A stretch of 64,000 nucleotides of DNA from Paludibacteraceae bacterium (GCA_024401555.1 JAKSKV010000007.1:1-64000); one strand, 5' to 3'. Counted from the stretch's first letter, positions 16,421-25,284 are shown. Translations and numbers: made by a program. Notes: generated by a model from the letters alone, not told the origin.

Positions 16421-16444
16421 CTATCTCCTACGTTCATGGGTTAT
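16421..16444. repeat. 24-bp direct repeat, right copy
   Basis: Identical to 15965-15988. It overlaps the flavodoxin stop codon and carries an extra copy of the first bcp codons, cut off by the RhuM remnant. Confidence 0.9.
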
Positions 16445-17265
16445 CTAATTACCTGTGTGAAAACTGGGGTAGTGTCACCCTCTTTCGCTACTGTCACATA
16501 GATGGTCGAAAGAGTCTCCTCGTTTGGGCTTTTTGCGGTGAATTCGTAATCTGTGCTTTGGGCAGTCTCGCGAACGGCCACATCCACAGGGTCGCCCAAC
16601 CGGAATTGGTAGTTGCCGCAGGCTTGGTTGAAGATAGCCGCTTCCGCCTCGGTGACAGGTCTATGCTCCATGAAGGCAGGCAAAGCCTCGATTTCACCCT
16701 CTTTATATCCCCATTCAATCAAGAAACGGTTGATCTCCTCCGATGCCTTGTCTATGCGTGCGTTGCGCACACCGTAACCCTCCACGATCTCGCAGTTGGG
16801 TAAGGCTTTTTTCAAACTGTCGGTGCTGGATTGCAGACCGCCGCTGCCAAATGTGCAGAAGGTGACGATTTTCTTTCCTTCCAAGGCGTTTTCTTTGATG
16901 AATCCTGCCACAGGAGGCGCATAAGTGCCGAACCATACAGGATAGCCCAAGAAGATCATGTCGTAGTTCTCCAAATTGATGTTCAACGGCTTTATGGTTG
17001 GTGTTTCGCCCGTCTCCATCTCCTTCTTGCAACGTTCGATGGTCTCTTGGAAGGTGCCATCGTAAGGAATATCGCATACGAGGGAGTCTATGTCGGCGCC
17101 CAATTGCGCTTGTATCTCTTCAGCCACTTTTTGCGTAGCGCCTGTTTGGGAGTAGTAGATGACAAGTGTTTTAGGTGCTTGGTTGCTCTCCTCTTTTTGG
17201 GATGCGGGTGTCGTGCAGGCTGCTAAACCGAGGGAAGCGAGCGCTGCGATGATTGTTTTTTTCAT
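16441..17265 (-). CDS. Flavodoxin-domain lipoprotein
   Basis: 274 residues. The N-terminus is a lipoprotein signal (LGLAACTT, Cys17) followed by a flavodoxin domain: the FMN phosphate loop YSQTGATQ, FLGYPVWFGTYAPP and FCTFGSGGLQSS. After ~190 the C-terminal part (FNQACGNYQFRLGDPVDVAV...TIYVTVAKEGDTTP) is a beta-rich tail seen in flavodoxins of Bacteroidetes. The protein probably carries electrons at a membrane surface. It heads the redox cluster; bcp was originally directly downstream. Confidence 0.88.
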   Translation of the reverse strand: MKKTIIAALASLGLAACTTPASQKEESNQAPKTLVIYYSQTGATQKVAEEIQAQLGADIDSLVCDIPYDGTFQETIERCKKEMETGETPTIKPLNINLENYDMIFLGYPVWFGTYAPPVAGFIKENALEGKKIVTFCTFGSGGLQSSTDSLKKALPNCEIVEGYGVRNARIDKASEEINRFLIEWGYKEGEIEALPAFMEHRPVTEAEAAIFNQACGNYQFRLGDPVDVAVRETAQSTDYEFTAKSPNEETLSTIYVTVAKEGDTTPVFTQVIR

Positions 17266-17272
17266 ATTGTAT

Positions 17273-17416
17273 TTATTGATAATTTTTTAGCACTTCTATA
17301 AATTGGTTGATTCCGATCACATCTATGTGAGGGAACTCAATTCATATGGGGAAGTATTTGCTGTCTCTTTTCAATGATGAGACAAGGCAGTTTGTGTCAA
17401 GAACTATTCTTTCCAT
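17273..17416 (-). pseudogene. Decayed PIN-family toxin
   Basis: Starts one base after the antitoxin stop. It reads MERIVLDTNCLVSSLKRDSK then FPI and a TGA stop; MERIVLDTNCLVSSL is the classic start of PIN toxins (Asp7). After the stop, in the same frame, a short C-terminal piece follows (EFPHIDVIGINQFIEVLKNY) and ends at 17273-17275. The central ~90 residues with the other acidic residues are missing, so the toxin is dead although its antitoxin is intact. Confidence 0.75.
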
Positions 17417-17417
17417 C

Positions 17418-17636
17418 TCAATATTTGTATGGAGTTCTCAAATGTTCTCTTGACCAATCTTCAATAGTTGTAGTATCCAACGCCCCTTTTTCACATAGCA
17501 AATCCATTGCGTCTAATGCCTTTTTTGAAAAATAATCTGCCAATAAATTGCGGATTTCTTTCAATTCTTCTTCATCCTTGACTTGCGATATGCAGTCAAG
17601 AATTTGCATTTGGTATGTTGATATTGCTTGTGTCAT
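17418..17636 (-). CDS. Orphaned antitoxin of a PIN toxin
   Basis: 72 residues (MTQAISTYQMQILDCISQVK...SREHLRTPYKY). Helical, acidic, with an Arg-rich end, matching small antitoxins encoded just before PIN-family toxins in Bacteroidetes. The toxin reading frame behind it is a deletion remnant, one base away. With no active toxin the gene is either relict or could neutralise homologous toxins elsewhere. Identity inferred from context and recollection of the family. Confidence 0.7.
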   Translation of the reverse strand: MTQAISTYQMQILDCISQVKDEEELKEIRNLLADYFSKKALDAMDLLCEKGALDTTTIEDWSREHLRTPYKY

Positions 17637-17697
17637 AGGTCTCGATTTTATTGTATTGTCTTGTGCAAATTTATAAAAAATTGTCCATTAATCCTAA

Positions 17698-17982
17698 CTA
17701 TAATTCTTTCGCAAATTGTTGGTCCAGTGAGGATTGTGGGAAAGGGCACGGCTCATTGCGGAGTTTCGCCAGCTGGAACTGGTTGCAGGCGTTGATGACC
17801 GATTGTTCCTCGAAACATTTGAACAATGAACTTTTCAGTTCATCCAAACGCGCGGCGTCTTCGGAAGAAAATCTCCCGTAAGATTGGTAACTGCGGTTAG
17901 GCTCCGGAAGAATACCGTGGTAGTAGTATGACCATACGAGGAATCGCATGCATACATCCGGTGTCATGAGTATCTCGTCCAT
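17698..17982 (-). CDS. Uncharacterised 94-residue protein
   Basis: MDEILMTPDVCMRFLVWSYY... No signal peptide and no recognised domain; two Cys residues and several aromatics, mostly helical. It begins four bases after the rhodanese-MBL stop on the same strand and is the last gene of that leftward unit. Conserved function unknown. I could not link it to sulfur metabolism beyond position. Confidence 0.6.
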   Translation of the reverse strand: MDEILMTPDVCMRFLVWSYYYHGILPEPNRSYQSYGRFSSEDAARLDELKSSLFKCFEEQSVINACNQFQLAKLRNEPCPFPQSSLDQQFAKEL

Positions 17983-17985
17983 CTC

Positions 17986-19041
17986 TTATTGATATTGCCT
18001 GATTCTTACCTCAATACCGCTTCCCTCCAAAAGTTTCACCACTTGTTGGATATCGGTTTGTCCGTAGTGGTAAGGGAATAATACTTTGGGTTTAATAGTC
18101 TTGGCAGCTTTGGCCAATTGCTCCGGTGTCATCGTGTAAGGGAGGTTGCAAGGCAAGAAGGCCACATCGATTCCCTTGAGTTTCTTCATCTCCTCAATAT
18201 CCTCGGTGTCCCCCGCAATGTAGATATTCATTCCCTCTATGGTCAATACATAACCATTGTCACGTCCCTTCGGGTGGAATTGTTGCTTGTCGGCGGAGGT
18301 GTTGTAGGCAGGAACCGCGTTGATGCTCCAATTCTTCTCCAATTTCTTCTTGTCTCCGTTCTTCATTACATCTCCCGCACCGCCTAAAATCTCGCTGCTG
18401 CGAGGATTGATGATGAGTTGGGTGCCCTCTTTGGTCAGTTGACGGATGGCCACTGAATCAAGATGGTCAAAATGTTCGTGGGTGACGAGGATGTAATCCG
18501 CCTTCGGCATCTTTGTGAAATCAGTCGTAGGTTGCACGGCACTGATGACAGGGTCCACATAGATCCATTTGTCGCCAATCTGCATTCTGACCGTTCCGTG
18601 TTTGATGCAGTGCATCTTCACCAAAGTTCCTTTCGGTGTGGAGAAGAGATCCACCTCCTCCTTGGTTATAGGTTGTCCCGCACGGGTCCAGCCCATGATA
18701 CCGCTATTCAATTCAACGAGTTGATAACCCTTCTTGGCCAAAATGTCAGCCGCCATTTTACTGCGTTTGCCGCTTCTGCAATAGAGGGCGATGGGTTTCT
18801 CCTTGGGTAATGTTTGGAGTGATTGAGCCTCGAAATTGGGCTTGCGCACATCGATGTTGATGGCACCTTCAATGTGTCCTGTCGCATATTCCTCTGCGCT
18901 GCGCACGTCTAGACGCACAGTGTTGTTGTCTGCGATAGCTTTGTTGAATTCTTCAACTTCAACGCTTTTGTAAGCGGTTTGGGCATTGCAACTGATCAAG
19001 GAACAGAGCATTGCCATAAGTGTGGTGGAAAACTGTTTCAT
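17986..19041 (-). CDS. Rhodanese + UPF0173-type metallo-beta-lactamase fusion lipoprotein
   Basis: 351 residues. Residues 1-20 are a signal with a lipobox (LISC, Cys18). Residues ~24-130 are a rhodanese domain with the active CRSGKRS loop (Cys88). Residues ~140-351 are a metallo-beta-lactamase fold with HEHFDH (188-193) and AGDTEDIEEM, like UPF0173/YtkL hydrolases. Rhodaneses transfer sulfane sulfur; MBL proteins of persulfide-dioxygenase type oxidise persulfide, but this UPF0173-type MBL may have another substrate. The adjacent UPF0324 transporter supports a sulfur-linked or sulfite-related role, still an inference. Confidence 0.85.
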   Translation of the reverse strand: MKQFSTTLMAMLCSLISCNAQTAYKSVEVEEFNKAIADNNTVRLDVRSAEEYATGHIEGAINIDVRKPNFEAQSLQTLPKEKPIALYCRSGKRSKMAADILAKKGYQLVELNSGIMGWTRAGQPITKEEVDLFSTPKGTLVKMHCIKHGTVRMQIGDKWIYVDPVISAVQPTTDFTKMPKADYILVTHEHFDHLDSVAIRQLTKEGTQLIINPRSSEILGGAGDVMKNGDKKKLEKNWSINAVPAYNTSADKQQFHPKGRDNGYVLTIEGMNIYIAGDTEDIEEMKKLKGIDVAFLPCNLPYTMTPEQLAKAAKTIKPKVLFPYHYGQTDIQQVVKLLEGSGIEVRIRQYQ

Positions 19042-19053
19042 ATCTTTTATTAG

Positions 19054-20124
19054 TTATATCCAAAGAATATAGGCGAGGGATACACCGCTGATGATGATCC
19101 AAAGCAAAATGCCTTGAATCAATGGTCGGATGCCTACCGCCTTCAAGGTCGCCTTGGTGAGCCCCGCTCCGATGAAGAAGAGGGAGAGGGTGATCATCTG
19201 TTTCGCCAATAGGTTCACGGCGCTACTGAAAGCCGAACCGATTTTAGCGGCCTCTTCACCGATCAAGGCGCTGTTGGAGAGAATGTAGGTGTTGAATAGG
19301 ATGGCCACGATAAACCAGATGATGAAGGTGGGCACGCATTTGTGCCAAGGCTTCTTCTCTCCCTCCGAAACGCTATGGCGGAAAAAGAATGGGGTGGCTA
19401 ATACTAATGCTATAATCCACAAGGCTCTCGTCAGTTTAATGGTAGTGGCCACCTCCAAGGCGGAGACGCCCTCGCTCTCCATCAAGGCGCTGTGCATCTG
19501 GTCGTATGCCGCGCCTGCACCCACCACCGAACTGGTGTCGTGGATGGCGATGGCCGCCCACATACCGAATTGCTTCATGCTCATACCGATGAAGTCTCCG
19601 ATGTGCGGAAAAATGAAGAGCGCCACTGCATTGAGGATGAATACAACGCCCAAGGCTACGCTCATGGATTCCGATTTCGCCTTGATGGTAGGGCCGATCG
19701 CTGCAATGGCGGAGCCTCCACAGATGGCTGTTCCCGAAGAGATGAGGTAACTGGTCTCGGTATCCACTTTTAGCAGTTTACGGCCAAGCAGGTAACCGAT
19801 GCCCAAGGTGCCGAATACGCTGACGATGGTGAAGAGCATTCCTTCGCTGCCGGAGGCGATCGCCTTGTTCACATTCATGCCGAATCCCAATCCTATGACT
19901 GAGTATTGGAGCATCTTCTTGGACATCAGTTTGGTGAAGTCACCGTAGGTGGCGCCGAAAATAAGGGCGAATAGGATACCCAGAAGAAGTGCGATCGGAG
20001 AGGATACCCAATCTCCTATCCATGCGCAGGCACCAAGGTCTATCCCAAATTGCTTTATTGCGAAACCAATTAGCAAAGAGATGGCTAAAATCGCCACGAT
20101 TGCGATGTATATGATCTTGTTCAT
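19054..20124 (-). CDS. YeiH/UPF0324-family putative sulfur-anion exporter
   Basis: 356 residues with about 10 hydrophobic helices. The family signature GTAICGGSAIAAIGPTIKAK and AALSVALGVVFILNAVALFIFP (here MSVALGVV..) is visible. UPF0324 members are described as sulfate/sulfite-type exporters. It is the first gene of a leftward unit; the rhodanese-MBL gene starts 12 bases after its stop. A sulfonate or sulfite efflux partner for the downstream enzyme is inferred from position. Confidence 0.88.
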   Translation of the reverse strand: MNKIIYIAIVAILAISLLIGFAIKQFGIDLGACAWIGDWVSSPIALLLGILFALIFGATYGDFTKLMSKKMLQYSVIGLGFGMNVNKAIASGSEGMLFTIVSVFGTLGIGYLLGRKLLKVDTETSYLISSGTAICGGSAIAAIGPTIKAKSESMSVALGVVFILNAVALFIFPHIGDFIGMSMKQFGMWAAIAIHDTSSVVGAGAAYDQMHSALMESEGVSALEVATTIKLTRALWIIALVLATPFFFRHSVSEGEKKPWHKCVPTFIIWFIVAILFNTYILSNSALIGEEAAKIGSAFSSAVNLLAKQMITLSLFFIGAGLTKATLKAVGIRPLIQGILLWIIISGVSLAYILWI

Positions 20125-20215
20125 TGTCTATTATCATTGTTTCCTGTTGAATGCAAAATTAGGTTATTATTGATAAATATGCAATTGATTATTCGAGAGG
20201 ATGATGTGCAATCTA

Positions 20216-20247
20216 TTTGATTGATGTAGAGAAATCATGTATATTTG
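20216..20247 (+). promoter_or_regulatory. Promoter of the iron alcohol dehydrogenase
   Basis: TTTG (20216-20219) and TATATTTG (20240-20247) are 20 bases apart, 24 bases before the ATG at 20271. The box excludes a start further upstream. Confidence 0.65.
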
Positions 20248-20270
20248 CGATATGTAAAACACTCTTCCGT

Positions 20271-21452
20271 ATGGCAAATAAATTATTTTGTAAAATATTT
20301 CAAGGCGTATATGCCGTTGTAAATCAAATTATTCCACATCGTCAGCCTGTTTTGGTAAAGGGAAGAGGTTGTTCCTCTTTGATACCGGAATTGTTGAGTG
20401 ACCATGATGTCAAGAGGCCGATGATTGTGACGGGGCCAAGGGTGGGAAAGTCCCCGCTTGTCGCTTCATTGTTAGAGGCAATGCCCCAAGCCTATCTCTT
20501 TTCGGAGGTTTTGTCAGATCCGCCCGCATCCCAGATTATGAAGATGGCGGAATTGTATAAGCAGCATCAGTGTGATGGTATCGTGGCGATTGGTGGAGGC
20601 TCCAATATGGATGCCGCCAAGGCGATGGGGGCCCTTATCGTAAGACCAAACAAGACGGTGCAGGAGTTGGATGGTGTCTTGAAGGTGCGTCGTAAACTGC
20701 CCTTCTTCGTGGCGGTGCCAACAACGGCGGGCACCGGTTCGGAGTGTACCATCGCCGCTGTGGTGACCGATGATACGATTGGCCGCAAGTATGCCATTGC
20801 GGATTTTGCGCTTTGCCCGGATGTGGCGGTGTTGGATCCTGATTTAACGGTGACGTTGCCTTCCGCTTTGACGGCCTATACGGGTATGGACGCGCTTACC
20901 CATGCGGTGGAGTGTTATCTCAACAAACTATACCATATCCAAGATACGAAAGCGTTGGCCCTCTCTGCTATACGTGATATTTTCACCTATCTGCCCCGTG
21001 CCTATCAGGATGGCAACGACATCGAGGCGCGTGAGAAGATGCTGCAAGCCTCTTATAACGCCGGTATTGCATTTACTGTAGCGGGTGTAGGGTATGTCCA
21101 TTCGATTGCGCACGCCTTTGGTGGACAATATCATATCCAACATGGATTGGCCAATGCGGTGATCTTGCCGCATGTCTTGGAAGCCTATCGCCCGAAAGCT
21201 GACCAGGCCTATGCGCGTTTGGCCGATGTGCTGCGCTTGGATTGCCAAGGTGGTGATAAGGCGGCGGCCTTTATCGAGGCTATTCGTCAATTGAACAAGC
21301 GGTTGGATATCCCGGAAAAGTTCAATGTGTTGGAGGAGAGCAATGTGGAGAAGATGGCGGCTTGGGCCGACAAAGATGCGCATCCTCTCTATCCTTGCCC
21401 AGTCTTTTTCAAGAAGGAGGATTTCGCTAGAATTATGCGGATTGTGGGATAA
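20271..21452 (+). CDS. Iron-containing alcohol dehydrogenase
   Basis: 393 residues starting MANKLFCKIFQGVY. Cofactor motif VAIGGGSNMDAAKAMGA and metal-binding signature GMDALTHAVECYL plus HSIAHAFGGQYHIQHGLANA with the conserved histidines. Oxidises or reduces short alcohols or aldehydes; these enzymes often use Fe2+ and NAD(P)H. A longer reading frame exists upstream, but the promoter box lies inside it, so the ATG at 20271 is chosen. Divergent from the UPF0324 gene. Substrate not readable. Confidence 0.92.
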   Translation: MANKLFCKIFQGVYAVVNQIIPHRQPVLVKGRGCSSLIPELLSDHDVKRPMIVTGPRVGKSPLVASLLEAMPQAYLFSEVLSDPPASQIMKMAELYKQHQCDGIVAIGGGSNMDAAKAMGALIVRPNKTVQELDGVLKVRRKLPFFVAVPTTAGTGSECTIAAVVTDDTIGRKYAIADFALCPDVAVLDPDLTVTLPSALTAYTGMDALTHAVECYLNKLYHIQDTKALALSAIRDIFTYLPRAYQDGNDIEAREKMLQASYNAGIAFTVAGVGYVHSIAHAFGGQYHIQHGLANAVILPHVLEAYRPKADQAYARLADVLRLDCQGGDKAAAFIEAIRQLNKRLDIPEKFNVLEESNVEKMAAWADKDAHPLYPCPVFFKKEDFARIMRIVG

Positions 21453-21517
21453 TGGTAATTTGAGAATTAAGAGTTAAGAAACGATAGTTCGACGAAGTCA
21501 ATTAAGAGTTAATTAAT

Positions 21518-21817
21518 ATGGCTGAATTTAAGGATTTGATAAAAGAGGTGGATTTGACATTGGTGGATTTCTATGCTACATGGTGCCAACCTTGTCAGAT
21601 GATGCACCCCGTTTTGATGGAGACGAAACAACATTTCGGCGATAGACTCCGTGTCATCACGATTGATATTGATAAGAACAAGGATCTTGCCGCTCAATAC
21701 CAAGTCCATGCGGTTCCTACCTTGATGATTTTCCGTCAAGGAGAGATGGTCTGGCGCCAGAGTGGGGCGATGCCTTACGAGGAATTGGTGGCCGTGGTGG
21801 ACTCTATAGCGTTGTAG
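21518..21817 (+). CDS. Small thioredoxin
   Basis: 99 residues with the active site TWCQPCQM (Cys-Gln-Pro-Cys rather than CGPC) and the conserved cis-proline motif AVPTLMIF. Cytoplasmic thiol reductant. The CQPC motif is unusual and may shift redox potential or partner choice. Preceded by heptad-type intergenic repeats and followed by a terminator shared with the TonB-like gene. Confidence 0.9.
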   Translation: MAEFKDLIKEVDLTLVDFYATWCQPCQMMHPVLMETKQHFGDRLRVITIDIDKNKDLAAQYQVHAVPTLMIFRQGEMVWRQSGAMPYEELVAVVDSIAL

Positions 21818-21821
21818 AGAC

Positions 21822-21854
21822 GTTGGGCCCAATATACTCTCCATTAGGCCCAAC
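21822..21854 (+). terminator. Terminator between thioredoxin and TonB-like gene
   Basis: GTTGGGCC (21822-21829) pairs with GGCCCAAC (21847-21854), then AATTTTTTTA. It sits between convergent genes and probably ends both transcripts. Confidence 0.7.
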
Positions 21855-21862
21855 CAATTTTT

Positions 21863-22381
21863 TTATCTCTTTTTAGGTTTGGTTTTGGATGGACTATCCA
21901 CAAGTTTGAATGTGATAGGCAGCGTATAGTAACTATTCACTTTTTTGCCACCATCGATTTCTGCGGGAATCCAGTCGGGCATTTTCCCTACAAAACGGAG
22001 AGCCTCTTCGTCGAGCAAAGGATCTACACTTCTGATAACTACCGGATTTTTGACTTCCCCCTGTTGGGTGATGACAAATCTTACAATGACTATTCCTTGT
22101 GTACCTTCCATGAGAGCCTTCTCTGGATATTGGATGTTCTCTTTCATAAAATTCATAAGGGCTGATTTACCTCCTTTGAATTCAGCATTTTTCATGATGC
22201 TTCTTACGTATACTTCCTCCCCATCGCAGAATATTTTTGTGGTCAGTTTGTGGTAAACGCCGCCGTCGTCCACTTCTTGAGTGATAGTTGCTTGCTGTTC
22301 CTTCTCCTTTTCAACCATATCAGCATGACTTGCGAACCCGCATGCGAAAATTAAAAAGGTGGTTGCTATTGTTTTCTTCAT
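21863..22381 (-). CDS. Secreted TonB C-terminal domain protein
   Basis: 172 residues. Residues 1-20 are a signal peptide, not a membrane anchor, so it is periplasmic rather than a classical TonB. The C-terminal half (YPEKALMEGTQGIVIVRFVI, RSVDPLLDEEALRFVGKMPDW, PITFKL) is the TonB_C domain that contacts TonB boxes. It has no Pro-rich span and cannot itself reach the inner membrane. It follows the M16 peptidase gene in the same direction (54 bases). Possible role: recruits or modulates outer membrane receptors. Inferred. Confidence 0.8.
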   Translation of the reverse strand: MKKTIATTFLIFACGFASHADMVEKEKEQQATITQEVDDGGVYHKLTTKIFCDGEEVYVRSIMKNAEFKGGKSALMNFMKENIQYPEKALMEGTQGIVIVRFVITQQGEVKNPVVIRSVDPLLDEEALRFVGKMPDWIPAEIDGGKKVNSYYTLPITFKLVDSPSKTKPKKR

Positions 22382-22435
22382 ATCTAATGTGTTTCTTAAT
22401 ATTATGTTGAACTAACGTTTCTTAAATCTTAAATC

Positions 22436-25255
22436 TTAATTTTCTTCCGGTTTCATCACCACCTCTATCACGTTGTTTTTGTTGCGCAACGCCTCTAAGG
22501 TTTGACGAAGATCCTCTTGGCTGATGCTCTCCAGGATGTTGAGGTAGTCTTTGATGATCTCCTCTCCATGTTGGTAATAGGCCACCATTGCGCTCATCTG
22601 CCAGTTATTCTTTTTTTGTCCCTCCTCGAATTTGTTTCTCAGATTCTCCTTCGCTTTGTTGAAATCCACACTGTTTGGACCATTTGCGATGAAGCTGTCG
22701 ATCTCCGCGTGGACCAATTGCTGCAACTTGTCGAACATTTTCGGATCGGTGTCGTAGCGCATTTGGAGTGATGCGTAAGGAATCGGTTTGTCGGCTACTG
22801 ATCCGCGCACGGAGACGCCGTAAGTGCCACCCTCGTTTTCTCGCATCGATTCGAAGTAGCGGATGTCGAGGATATCACCGATCAATTGCATTTTGAGCCG
22901 GTTTTTCAGCGTGTAGTCCATCTCCGCACCCATTAAGACATAGCTGGAGGTCTTTTTGATCTCCATTGGTCGGGTGAAGATATTCTTCACGATTCCCTTT
23001 GGCTTTCTGATCTGTCGGTCAATGAATTGCTCTTTCTTCATCTTCTTTTGTGCGGGAATACCTCCTAAATAGCGGACAATAGGCTCTTTCATCTTTTCGG
23101 TGTCCACATTTCCCACTATATAAACCGTGAAATCCTTCGGATCTTTGAAACGGTTGTCGAAAATCTCCAAAGCCTTCTCCTGTTTTACCTCTGCCAATTG
23201 ATTCAAGCCGAAAGGCACGGTACGAGGATGGTGTCCGGAAACTGTCACTTGGATAGAGTCGTTGAAACTGCGGTTAGGATCTTTGTTGGCGTTGATCAGT
23301 ACGGTGTTGTATTGGTTGATCAATGCTTGGAAACTTTCATCGTCCGAGCGTGTTCCCGTGAAGAGAAGGTAAACCAACTGCATCAGCGTCTCAAAGTCCT
23401 TGACAGAAGAGCTGCCAGAGAAGGATTCGTTGTAGGTGCTGACCGATGGAGACAACCTAGCCACCTTTCCCGCTAATTTCTTGCACATGTCGATGACGTT
23501 GTAGTTACCCATGCCATTGTTTTGGGCAACCGTTACGCAGACATTGGCGGATGGCATCTCTTTCAGATCCTCCACCATCGAGAGCCCGCCTTCGCTGTAT
23601 CCGTAGAGGACAATTTCATCCTCTTTAAGTTGGGTAGGTTGGATGATGATGCGCATGCCATTGCTCAATGTCCATTCGGTTACATGGGGTTGGTAGTTTG
23701 ATTTCGCAATCTTTTTTAACTTCGCCTTTTGTGGTTGTGTGTTCAAAAGTGGTGCGCTTAGGTTGCTCTCGCTGTAAGAAGCCACCTCCATCTGTTCTGC
23801 GTTCTGAAGAAGTTCGATCACCCGTTCCTTGGAAGGGAATTTCACCTCTTTTTTCTTCGGCCCTGTCATCGTGACGGCGATTTCGTGGTTGGCTTTGGCC
23901 TGTGAGGCGTAATGATTGACGATGTCCAAAGTGATGGTGGTCGCGAATAGGTCCTTTACTGTATTGAGCTCCCATTCGATGCCTGGAATAGGTTCATGGT
24001 CGAGGAAATTGCGGATGTACTCCTGCACATAAGAACCGTTAGGAGTCTTGTTTCGTTCGTTGTAAGCCTTCTCAAGCCCACTGAGCATGCTCTCCTTCGC
24101 ACGGTCCAATTCGCTTTGGGTAAATCCGTGACGGATCATACGTTCTGTCTCCTCCAAGAGGGCGATGAAGGCCTCCTCTTCTCTTCCTTCGAATGGCACC
24201 GCCAAGGTGATGAAAGCATCTTTGGATCTGACAATCTCCCCGTAACCGACAGAGGCGGCTGCGAAAGGAGCGTCTGATTTCTGTGACAATTCATCCAAAC
24301 GGTCGCTGAACATATTTTCGATCAGGTCACGGAGCAGCGAGTTTAGGTAGCCATAGAGGCTCTCCTGTTGGCGAATGTTGGGTTTGTCGATTCTGTAGTC
24401 GATCCTGATATTGGAATTCTTCGCCTCTTCGTCTGTTAGGATAGCTACGATAGGCTCTGTTGGACGTTCAAGTTCGTAAATGGGCCTTGGGGTAGGATTC
24501 TTCCTCTGGGGAATGTCCGACCACATCTGTTTGATGCTCTTCTCCACATGGTCCACATCCACATCTCCGACAATGACGATCGCTTGAAGGTCTGGTCTAT
24601 ACCACTTGTGGTAGTAGGCGCGGAGGGTGTCGTGCGCGAAGTTGGCGATGATGGCGGTGTCGCCGATGATGTCACGTTTCGCGTATTGGGAATTGTGGTA
24701 GAGAATCGGCAAGGATCTCTTCCAAAGTCTTCTGTTCGCATTTTGTCTGCTGCGCCACTCCTCGCGGATTACGCCACGCTCCTTGTCGATCTCTTCTCCT
24801 TTGAGGGAGATGAATCCTGACCAGTCGTGCAGGATGAGTAGGGCGGTGTCCACGATGCCTTCACGGAAAGTTGGCACCGATTTCAGGTTATAGACGGTTT
24901 CGTCCAGGGAGGTATAGGCGTTCACATTGTTGCCGAATTGTACGCCAATGGTCTCCAGGTAGTTGATGATACCCTTGTCTGGAAAGTTCTTGGTTCCGTT
25001 GAAGGCCATGTGTTCCAAGAAGTGGGCCAGTCCGTTTTGGTTATCCTCCTCAAGGATCGCGCCTACATTCTGGGCGATGTAGAAATCGGCCCGTTGAGGC
25101 AACTCCTCGTTGTGTCTGATATAGTAGGTGAGTCCATTATCCAAGAGTCCGTATCGGATGGCGCTATCTTTCGGGATAGGGTCGTAGAGGTTATTTTGTC
25201 CCATTGCTGACCATACGTTGAGGATGGTCAATGCTGTGATGATGATCTTCTTCAT
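22436..25255 (-). CDS. M16-family metallopeptidase (pitrilysin-like)
   Basis: 939 residues starting MKKIIITALTILNVWSAMGQ (signal peptide). Tandem M16 layout: active half with zinc motif HFLEHMAFNG (HxxEH), partner half in the second ~450 residues (LSNGMRIIIQPTQLKEDEI, GGTYGVSVRG). It degrades peptides in the periplasm or at the cell surface. A longer reading frame runs 50 residues upstream, but it crosses the NhaD terminator; the promoter box at 25271-25278 supports the ATG at 25255. Its stop overlaps heptad repeats. Intact length is normal for the family. Confidence 0.92.
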   Translation of the reverse strand: MKKIIITALTILNVWSAMGQNNLYDPIPKDSAIRYGLLDNGLTYYIRHNEELPQRADFYIAQNVGAILEEDNQNGLAHFLEHMAFNGTKNFPDKGIINYLETIGVQFGNNVNAYTSLDETVYNLKSVPTFREGIVDTALLILHDWSGFISLKGEEIDKERGVIREEWRSRQNANRRLWKRSLPILYHNSQYAKRDIIGDTAIIANFAHDTLRAYYHKWYRPDLQAIVIVGDVDVDHVEKSIKQMWSDIPQRKNPTPRPIYELERPTEPIVAILTDEEAKNSNIRIDYRIDKPNIRQQESLYGYLNSLLRDLIENMFSDRLDELSQKSDAPFAAASVGYGEIVRSKDAFITLAVPFEGREEEAFIALLEETERMIRHGFTQSELDRAKESMLSGLEKAYNERNKTPNGSYVQEYIRNFLDHEPIPGIEWELNTVKDLFATTITLDIVNHYASQAKANHEIAVTMTGPKKKEVKFPSKERVIELLQNAEQMEVASYSESNLSAPLLNTQPQKAKLKKIAKSNYQPHVTEWTLSNGMRIIIQPTQLKEDEIVLYGYSEGGLSMVEDLKEMPSANVCVTVAQNNGMGNYNVIDMCKKLAGKVARLSPSVSTYNESFSGSSSVKDFETLMQLVYLLFTGTRSDDESFQALINQYNTVLINANKDPNRSFNDSIQVTVSGHHPRTVPFGLNQLAEVKQEKALEIFDNRFKDPKDFTVYIVGNVDTEKMKEPIVRYLGGIPAQKKMKKEQFIDRQIRKPKGIVKNIFTRPMEIKKTSSYVLMGAEMDYTLKNRLKMQLIGDILDIRYFESMRENEGGTYGVSVRGSVADKPIPYASLQMRYDTDPKMFDKLQQLVHAEIDSFIANGPNSVDFNKAKENLRNKFEEGQKKNNWQMSAMVAYYQHGEEIIKDYLNILESISQEDLRQTLEALRNKNNVIEVVMKPEEN

Positions 25256-25270
25256 ATTGATTGTTTTTTG

Positions 25271-25278
25271 CAAAGGTA
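25271..25278 (-). promoter_or_regulatory. -7 box of the M16 peptidase
   Basis: Reading leftward TACCTTTG, 15 bases before the ATG. It settles the start choice. Confidence 0.6.
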
Positions 25279-25284
25279 GTAAAA

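Noticed and set aside
20217-20270. Upstream start of the iron alcohol dehydrogenase
   Set aside because: The -7 promoter box lies inside this extension.
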